From contig JAPLYR010000043.1 of NCBI GenBank assembly GCA_026395455.1, positions 4,597 through 10,076 on the forward strand: a DNA stretch of 5,480 nt. The letters run 5' to 3'. Within the stretch, counting starts at the first letter, position 1; every line of letters starts with the position of its first letter. The DNA is from Candidatus Roizmanbacteria bacterium. Its GTDB lineage: Bacteria; Patescibacteriota; Microgenomatia; UBA1406; GWC2-37-13. The notes below the pieces were generated by a model. The model was not told where the DNA came from. It made no database searches and saw nothing but the letters and a program-made list of their open reading frames with translations. This document shows, in pieces, positions 1 to 4,723 of the stretch. Made by a program: the position numbers and the translations under genes.

Positions 1-2
1 TA

Positions 3-905
3 TTACGGGCAGCAGTTCAAAATGGCGATGAATATTTTATTTTGGAAACAACCTCTCATGCAATTGATCAAAATAGAGTGTGGGGTGTTCAATTTGACTC
101 TGCTGTTCTCACTAACATTACTCACGAGCACCTGGACTATCACAAATCAATTGAGGGATATGCAAAAACGAAATGGAAATTAGTTGAAATGGCACGCATT
201 GCTCTCGTGAATAACGATGATGAAGTCACAAAAACATGTAACGTGAAACGTCCTAACGTTAAAACCTACGGATTGCAGAATACATCAGACTATTCTCGAG
301 ATTTTAAAAAAGAAATACCAGATTTAGCTGATTTTAATGCTTACAATTATTTAGGAGCTTATGGGTTATGTTGTGAGTTGGGGGTTGATGAAAAAGCACT
401 AGTTGCCGCTCTTAAAACCTATAAACTTCCTGCAGGAAGAATTGATATTGTCTATAAAAAAGAATTCATGGTGATAGTAGATTTTGCACATACTCCAAAT
501 GGTATTTATCGCATCTTGGAAACAGTGAAAAAACAGTATATACATAATGGGGGAAGATTAATTCATGTTTTTGGTTCTGCAGGTCTGAGAGATCACACCA
601 AACGCCCAGCAATGGGGAAAGCAAGCACTACTTTCGCAGACATTTCCTATATTACTGAAGAAGATTATCGTACAGAAGATCCACTCAAAATAGCAGAAGA
701 AATTGGCACAGGATTTGGCGATAAAAAATACATCGTGGAAATCAATAGAGAGAAAGCAATTCATAGTGCTATTGATGAAGCAAAACAGGGAGACGTTGTT
801 GTTATTACGGGGAAAGGACATGAAAAAAGTTTATGTCGAGGAACAATCGAATATCCATGGAGTGATATTGATTGTGTTAAAGAATATGTTTCAACATTAT
901 CCTGA
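3..905 (+). CDS. murE: MurE, UDP-MurNAc-tripeptide ligase (5'-truncated by window edge)
   Basis: Cytoplasmic ATP-dependent ligase that adds the third amino acid (usually meso-diaminopimelate or L-Lys) to UDP-MurNAc-L-Ala-D-Glu. The frame is open from the window edge, so the TTG at 42 is an internal Leu and the true start lies upstream. The UDP-binding domain and P-loop are missing. Counting visible residues from position 3: ETTSH at 15-19 and TNIT..HLDYH at 37-47 in the central domain; the Lys at 57 (in KTKW) aligns with the carbamylated Lys of MurE; GR at 145-146 and DFAHTP at 160-165 open the C-terminal ligase domain; GSAGLRD at 191-197; GKGHE at 270-274 (substrate contact in E. coli MurE). 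The specificity motif DNPR of DAP-type enzymes reads EDYR at 220-223, so the Arg is kept but DAP use is only probable. The linker between the TYG and FNAYN segments is short compared with E. coli MurE. The last 20 nt overlap pgeF. Family call very sure; amino-acid substrate not. Confidence 0.95.
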   Translation, partial: LRAAVQNGDEYFILETTSHAIDQNRVWGVQFDSAVLTNITHEHLDYHKSIEGYAKTKWKLVEMARIALVNNDDEVTKTCNVKRPNVKTYGLQNTSDYSRDFKKEIPDLADFNAYNYLGAYGLCCELGVDEKALVAALKTYKLPAGRIDIVYKKEFMVIVDFAHTPNGIYRILETVKKQYIHNGGRLIHVFGSAGLRDHTKRPAMGKASTTFADISYITEEDYRTEDPLKIAEEIGTGFGDKKYIVEINREKAIHSAIDEAKQGDVVVITGKGHEKSLCRGTIEYPWSDIDCVKEYVSTLS

Positions 906-1620
906 TCAAAATACCATTTCTTCTTCATTATTTTCACTCTGTACTTCTGGTTTTACTACTAAGGAAGCTGGAGATATGCGAAAAATTCAAATCATAAAAG
1001 ATTTTTTTCAGATGGGTGATATTGCACCGCCAAAAATTGTAATTCTCGAACAAATCCATTCCATCAACATTGCGACACCAGACCCCCTCCATTTAGGAGA
1101 TGTAGAGATACTTGAAGAAGCAGATGGCGTAGTGACAAAAGAGAAGGGAGCCTTACTTGTGGTTCGTGTAGCAGACTGTGTCCCTATTCTTTTCTATGAT
1201 CCAGTTGCAGGTGTTATTGGAGCGTCTCACAATGGATGGAGAGGATCGGTAAAAAATATGATGAAATCAATGATTGCCAAAATGGAGTCACTTGGCGCAC
1301 ATGCCATTAATATTCGTATTGCCTTGGGTCCAGCAATAGGAGAGTGTTGTTACACAGTCGACATGGATCGGTACGTACTTTTCATGGAAGAAATGGAACG
1401 ATTTGAAAAACGTATATTTAGACCATACGGAGGTGCATTTAGACTAAACTTGACTCGGCTTAATTATGAACTCGCGATAGAGAATGGGATCCAAAAAAGT
1501 CATATTGAAATATTTCCATTTTGCACTTCATGCGATAGTGAGCGTTTTTTTTCTTACCGAAGACAGTATAAAAAGCATCCAGAACAATTTGGGGAAATGA
1601 TGGGATATATCATGATGTGA
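886..1620 (+). CDS. pgeF: PgeF/YfiH family protein (peptidoglycan editing factor, laccase-domain fold)
   Basis: A 244-residue protein of the YfiH/PgeF (DUF152, 'multicopper polyphenol oxidase') family. In E. coli, PgeF keeps peptidoglycan correct by removing precursors carrying L-Ser in place of L-Ala. Other family members have purine nucleoside enzyme activity, so exact chemistry is inferred. Visible hallmarks: EQIHS with His58, VADCVP with Cys98 and SHNGWRG with His115 (the metal-site His/Cys/His triad), then ALGPAIGECCY at 146-156 and FFSYRR at 221-226. Length is normal for the family. The N-terminal part after GFTTKEAG looks shortened, lacking the usual SLNLG..VGDD-type stretch. The frame is open back to 703, but residues before 886 lie inside murE and are unlike the family. 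ATG 886 gives the typical MFQ.YP opening. A GTG at 874, 11 nt after a GGAG, is the alternative start. Overlap with murE suggests coupled translation. Confidence 0.92.
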   Translation: MFQHYPDQNTISSSLFSLCTSGFTTKEAGDMRKIQIIKDFFQMGDIAPPKIVILEQIHSINIATPDPLHLGDVEILEEADGVVTKEKGALLVVRVADCVPILFYDPVAGVIGASHNGWRGSVKNMMKSMIAKMESLGAHAINIRIALGPAIGECCYTVDMDRYVLFMEEMERFEKRIFRPYGGAFRLNLTRLNYELAIENGIQKSHIEIFPFCTSCDSERFFSYRRQYKKHPEQFGEMMGYIMM

Positions 1621-1636
1621 CCATAAAGAGAGCCTG

Positions 1637-1642
1637 TATAAT
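1637..1642 (+). promoter_or_regulatory. Candidate -10 box (TATAAT) for the exchanger gene
   Basis: A perfect TATAAT lies in the 30-nt gap after pgeF, ending 8 nt before ATG 1651. A normal -10 to start-site distance puts transcription initiation at about 1649-1651, so the mRNA would be nearly leaderless. The only -35-like match is GTGACC at 1617-1622, which overlaps the pgeF stop and has a short 14-nt spacer, so it is weak. The following GAAGAG (1643-1648) could instead be a poor ribosome site for the second ATG at 1657. Inferred from sequence pattern only. Confidence 0.5.
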
Positions 1643-1650
1643 GAAGAGAT

Positions 1651-2829
1651 ATGAAAATGAATAAAACGGTATATTTTGTTATCCTACTGGTCACAGCTGC
1701 ATTTTTACGATTTGGGTTAACACCTCTTCTTCATCTAGAAAATAGGACCATACAATGGATGAGTCTTACCGTCATTCTTCTGATAGGAGTTGTTTTTTTA
1801 CTTCGTGCTTCAGCAAAGATTATTGAAGAAACAACAGAAGTATTAAGCGAACGCACAAAACTTGCAGGTGGACTTTTGCAATCTCTCGGTACTGCATTTC
1901 CCGATATGATTCTTGGGATCCTCGCTGCTATCATCAGTGTCAATTTGCGCTCAACAGATATGGTGCGAGCTATCAACTATGCCATTATTGCAGCTTCAAC
2001 AACATTTGGATCAAATATTTATAATATTGCGCATGCAACATGGTGTATCTATCGTCAGAATAAAGCGAATACAAAGAATTCATCAATTCTTATGTTTCCA
2101 GGAATTCCTTCAGGGGGGATGGTAATACCATTTCAAAAACATATAGTAAAACCTCGTTTACCTGAGTTTGATTCCGCCATACAGGTACTCGTTGCACTCA
2201 CCATTCTCACTTCATCAGTTGCAGTAAGTATGGTCCTTTTTGGAAGAGTGAATGGTGCGGAATTCAATACCACGGAAGATCTATATCAGCTTATTCAACC
2301 CGTTGGGTTTGTTGTTCTCTTTCTTTCAGGTCTTATTCTTTATTTGTTTAGAAAAACACAACGAAAAGAAAGCATCGTCCCGGATATCGCAGAAGCTGAA
2401 CAGTATTATAGAAAAAATTCAACAGGGATAGTTTTGTTTCACCTGCTTCTTTCAGGCATTATTATTCTGTTTACTGCCGAGAGTATGGTATATGCTATAG
2501 AGACATTAAGTCACATTGCTCACATTCCCCCAGTAATTGCAGGTGTACTTGCAGGACTTATTGGGTGTTTGGGTGAGATAATCGTTATTCATAACTATTC
2601 CATTAACCCCAAAGGGAGAATAGGAGATGCTCTTATTGGTGTTGGAATGGATAATATTGTTACAACTGCAGGAGCTGCTATTGTTGCCATTATGGGAGGA
2701 ATTTTCTTAGGAGGAAGTTCACTTATTATTATCTTTGTTCTCATCTTGGGTATTAACACGCTCCTAATAGCAGAGGTAAGTAAGTTGAAAAATTACTTTC
2801 TCACAAAAGACCCACAATCTCATACGTAA
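1651..2829 (+). CDS. CaCA-superfamily (sodium/calcium exchanger-like) membrane protein
   Basis: A 392-residue integral membrane protein with about ten hydrophobic helices in two halves (roughly 6-27, 36-55, 72-98, 106-132, 176-199; then 214-234, 258-283, 292-316, 324-348, 352-376). This is the inverted-repeat layout of cation/Ca2+ antiporters. The first alpha repeat is clear: LGTAFPD at 79-85 matches the family GTSLPE, and GSNIYNI at 120-126 matches GSNIFNI. The second repeat is degenerate: GCLGE at 305-309 stands where GTSLPE is expected, and GVGMDNI at 330-336 replaces GSNIFNI, though acidic residues remain. It probably moves a cation by antiport, but the ion cannot be read from sequence. 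A long polar loop lies at about 133-175. The start could be ATG 1651 or ATG 1657; the latter is better placed for GAAGAG at 1643-1648, the former for a leaderless mRNA. No functional link to the neighbouring mur genes is visible. Confidence 0.82.
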   Translation: MKMNKTVYFVILLVTAAFLRFGLTPLLHLENRTIQWMSLTVILLIGVVFLLRASAKIIEETTEVLSERTKLAGGLLQSLGTAFPDMILGILAAIISVNLRSTDMVRAINYAIIAASTTFGSNIYNIAHATWCIYRQNKANTKNSSILMFPGIPSGGMVIPFQKHIVKPRLPEFDSAIQVLVALTILTSSVAVSMVLFGRVNGAEFNTTEDLYQLIQPVGFVVLFLSGLILYLFRKTQRKESIVPDIAEAEQYYRKNSTGIVLFHLLLSGIIILFTAESMVYAIETLSHIAHIPPVIAGVLAGLIGCLGEIIVIHNYSINPKGRIGDALIGVGMDNIVTTAGAAIVAIMGGIFLGGSSLIIIFVLILGINTLLIAEVSKLKNYFLTKDPQSHT

Positions 2830-2850
2830 CATTTAGTCTATTGGTGATTG

Positions 2851-2859
2851 TGCTACACT
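2851..2859 (+). promoter_or_regulatory. Candidate extended -10 (TGCTACACT) for tspO
   Basis: TG-N-TACACT is an extended -10 motif ending 7 nt before the tspO ATG at 2867, so initiation would fall on or next to the start codon. No credible -35 is seen at 16-18 nt spacing (TTTAGT at 2832-2837 is poor), and the TG extension can compensate for that. No Shine-Dalgarno sequence precedes the ATG, which fits a leaderless transcript. Pattern-based inference. Confidence 0.5.
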
Positions 2860-2860
2860 T

Positions 2861-2883
2861 GAGTATATGAACACTACATACTC
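2861..2883 (+). repeat. Short inverted repeat spanning the tspO start codon
   Basis: GAGTAT (2861-2866) and ATACTC (2878-2883) form a perfect 6-bp inverted repeat separated by 11 nt that contain the ATG (2867-2869). It could be a DNA operator. If transcription begins at 2867 the left arm would not be in the mRNA, so an RNA hairpin is unlikely unless an upstream promoter is used. Six base pairs in AT-rich DNA may be chance. Confidence 0.25.
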
Positions 2884-3265
2884 TTGGTATTCTCGTCTTA
2901 TTAAGCCTACTTGGTCTCCACCTGCTTGGCTTTTTGGTCCTGTGTGGACAGTGCTTTATATTTTAATAGCAATCTCATTTGGGAATGTATTTCGTATGGC
3001 ATTTCAAAAACAAATTGCATTCGTAGTTGTTCTTCCTTTTATTTTAAATCTTATTTTTAATGCGGCTTTTTCTCCTATCCAGTTTGGCTTACAAAATAAT
3101 GTACTCGCAGCATTAGACATACTTCTTGTTCTCGGTACTCTTATCTGGGCAATGATTGCCATTTATCCCTATGCGCGTTGGATAACCTATATTCAAATTC
3201 CCTATCTCATGTGGGTTTCATTTGCTACTATTTTGCAACTTACGGTGACATATTTGAATAGGTAG
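2867..3265 (+). CDS. tspO: TspO/MBR family protein, short four-helix form
   Basis: A 132-residue membrane protein of the tryptophan-rich TspO/peripheral benzodiazepine receptor family. Bacterial members bind porphyrins and act in stress or tetrapyrrole handling; the role here is unknown. Recognition comes from WY.RLIKPTWSPPAW (7-21), FGPVWTVLY (23-31), LN at 60-61 and IPYLMW (111-116), with seven Trp in all. Four hydrophobic helices are visible (about 21-43, 48-70, 77-98, 103-129). The family normally has five helices and about 150-160 residues. The usual first helix, ahead of the WY..L.KP motif, is absent: only six residues precede Trp7. An in-frame TAG at 2834-2836 and no ATG, GTG or TTG codon between it and ATG 2867 mean the short start is forced by the sequence. 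NAAFSPIQF replaces the common N..WS..FF. Gaps of 37 and 45 nt separate it from its neighbours, and it appears to have its own promoter. Confidence 0.9.
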   Translation: MNTTYSWYSRLIKPTWSPPAWLFGPVWTVLYILIAISFGNVFRMAFQKQIAFVVVLPFILNLIFNAAFSPIQFGLQNNVLAALDILLVLGTLIWAMIAIYPYARWITYIQIPYLMWVSFATILQLTVTYLNR

Positions 3266-3298
3266 GCTCACTTTCACGTTATTCGACTGTCAATTCAG

Positions 3299-3304
3299 TA
3301 TAAT
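3299..3304 (+). promoter_or_regulatory. Candidate -10 box (TATAAT) for murC-murB
   Basis: A perfect TATAAT in the 45-nt gap after tspO ends 6 nt before the murC ATG at 3311. Standard spacing would start transcription at the A of the ATG, giving a leaderless mRNA that would also carry murB. The AAGAGA between box and ATG sits directly against the start codon, too close to serve as a Shine-Dalgarno. No good -35 at 16-18 nt spacing was found. Pattern-based inference. Confidence 0.55.
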
Positions 3305-3310
3305 AAGAGA

Positions 3311-4723
3311 ATGATCTTAGATAAATCCTCCTTTTTTCTACTCGGTATCAAAGGGACTGCTATGGCTAATATTGCCATCATGCTTTCCCAGATGGGTAAA
3401 AAAGTGAGTGGTGTGGATGTATCTGAGGAATTTATAACTGACATTTCCCTCAGACAGAACAACATTCAATTCAGTACAGATTTTTCTGACGTTGCATCCC
3501 TTGATGCCTACGAAGTATTTGTCTATTCAGCTGCTCATGGAGGAGAAGAAAGTGTCCTCGCACAAGAAGCGCAAAAGAAAGGTAAACTCCTTGTTTCTCA
3601 GCCACAATTGATCGCGGAATTAGTAAATAAACACTCAGTATCGCTCGCAGTTTCTGGATGTCATGGAAAAACCACAACTTCCTCACTTCTTGCCTGGGCA
3701 TTGACGAAACTGGGGAAAAACCCAAGTTTTCTTATTGGCGCTCCGCCATTTGACGGCGGTGGAGGTGGTGTGGTAACAGGCTCGGACTATTTTGTTATTG
3801 AGGCTGATGAATATGCAGTTCACCCTCCAAAAGATAAAACACCAAAACTATTATTTCTCCATCCCACATATGCACTCTGTCTGAATATCGATTTTGACCA
3901 TCCAGATGTATATGATGATCTGGAAATGACAAAAAAGACATTTCTTCAATTCTTTTCTCAGGCACAGCATCTTGTGTTATGTGTGGAGGATCCTGTTATT
4001 CGATCTATTCTCCCCACACTCAGTCATAAGTCTGTTGTGACCTATGGTTTTGAGAATACATCTGATTATTCAGCAAAATCCATAAAATATAGCCACAAAA
4101 CAACCGAATTCGAAGTATATAAAAAGGGAGAAAAACTGGGAGTCTGTACTACTGAGCTTTCTGGTGAAAAAAATGTGCTTAATGCACTCGGTGTACTTGC
4201 ACTATTACTTGAAACTGGAGCCTCATTTGAGGCTGCAGTCATGAGTATACAAGGGTTTAAAGGGGCAAAAAGACGATTTGAACAAGTATGGACAGATGGT
4301 GAGAGCTATCTTTTTGACGATTACGGTCATCATCCGGCAGAAATTGAGGCTACAATTGCTTCAGTTCGATCTCGATTCCCAGGTAAAAAACTTCATGTCC
4401 TCTTTCAGCCTCACACATTTTCAAGAACGCAGTCATTAAAACATGAATTTGCAGTCGCACTTTCCAAGGCTGATTTTACCTATATTGAGCCTATTTTTGC
4501 TTCCGCACGGGAGCAAAAGGAACTGTTTAAAGTGACATCATTTGACGTAGCCAACGAGGCTCAGCTCAGTACGGTAACTGCATATAACAACTCAAAAGAT
4601 TCTCTGGTCCAATTAGCTATACAAGTACAAAAAGGAGATATGGTGCTAACTATGGGTGCGGGGGATATTTACAAGCTAAAAGATGATATAATTGACGTAC
4701 TCAATGAAAAATCAATTCGATGA
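3311..4723 (+). CDS. murC: MurC, UDP-N-acetylmuramate--L-alanine ligase
   Basis: A 470-residue, full-length cytoplasmic Mur ligase that attaches L-Ala to UDP-MurNAc using ATP. The N-terminal Rossmann domain has LLGIKGTAMANIA at 10-22 (family GIGG.GMS). The P-loop is SGCHGKTTT at 115-123, with Cys117 where Thr is usual (GTHGKTTT). The central domain shows EADEY at 164-168 and NIDFDHPDVYDDLE at 192-205; this segment resembles the recycling ligase Mpl (N.EFDHAD.FDDL) more than E. coli MurC. The C-terminal domain is decisively MurC: RRFE at 321-324, DDYGHHP at 336-342, FQPHTFSRT at 365-373 and MGAGDIY at 448-454. Mpl has different motifs there. The start at ATG 3311 fits the family and follows a -10 box by 6 nt. 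The 3' end overlaps murB by 20 nt, so the two are probably co-transcribed and coupled. Mpl is the only serious alternative and is unlikely. Confidence 0.93.
   Translation: MILDKSSFFLLGIKGTAMANIAIMLSQMGKKVSGVDVSEEFITDISLRQNNIQFSTDFSDVASLDAYEVFVYSAAHGGEESVLAQEAQKKGKLLVSQPQLIAELVNKHSVSLAVSGCHGKTTTSSLLAWALTKLGKNPSFLIGAPPFDGGGGGVVTGSDYFVIEADEYAVHPPKDKTPKLLFLHPTYALCLNIDFDHPDVYDDLEMTKKTFLQFFSQAQHLVLCVEDPVIRSILPTLSHKSVVTYGFENTSDYSAKSIKYSHKTTEFEVYKKGEKLGVCTTELSGEKNVLNALGVLALLLETGASFEAAVMSIQGFKGAKRRFEQVWTDGESYLFDDYGHHPAEIEATIASVRSRFPGKKLHVLFQPHTFSRTQSLKHEFAVALSKADFTYIEPIFASAREQKELFKVTSFDVANEAQLSTVTAYNNSKDSLVQLAIQVQKGDMVLTMGAGDIYKLKDDIIDVLNEKSIR

Noticed and set aside
42..44. TTG at 42 as the murE start
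   Set aside because: The frame continues open to the window edge and upstream residues (DEYFI before LETTSH) match the MurE central domain, so this is an internal Leu codon.
558..821. Minus-strand open frame inside murE
   Set aside because: Antisense shadow of a well-conserved gene; no recognisable protein features.
703..885. N-terminal extension of the pgeF reading frame upstream of ATG 886
   Set aside because: These codons lie wholly inside murE, and their translation is low-complexity and unlike any PgeF N-terminus; the family begins near MFQ.
1731..1976. Minus-strand open frame inside the exchanger gene
   Set aside because: Antisense shadow of conserved alpha-repeat coding sequence.
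1913..2125. Plus-strand open frame in another phase of the exchanger gene
   Set aside because: Overlaps conserved transmembrane coding sequence; composition looks like an out-of-frame product.
3289..3294. TTGACA on the minus strand before murC as a divergent promoter
   Set aside because: No -10 box at suitable spacing on that strand and no minus-strand gene to serve.
3266..3310. Terminator in the tspO-murC gap
   Set aside because: Only a 4-bp dyad (ACTG/CAGT) without a GC-rich stem or T-run; too weak.
3471..3725. Minus-strand open frame inside murC
   Set aside because: Antisense to the MurC Rossmann/P-loop region, with no support of its own.
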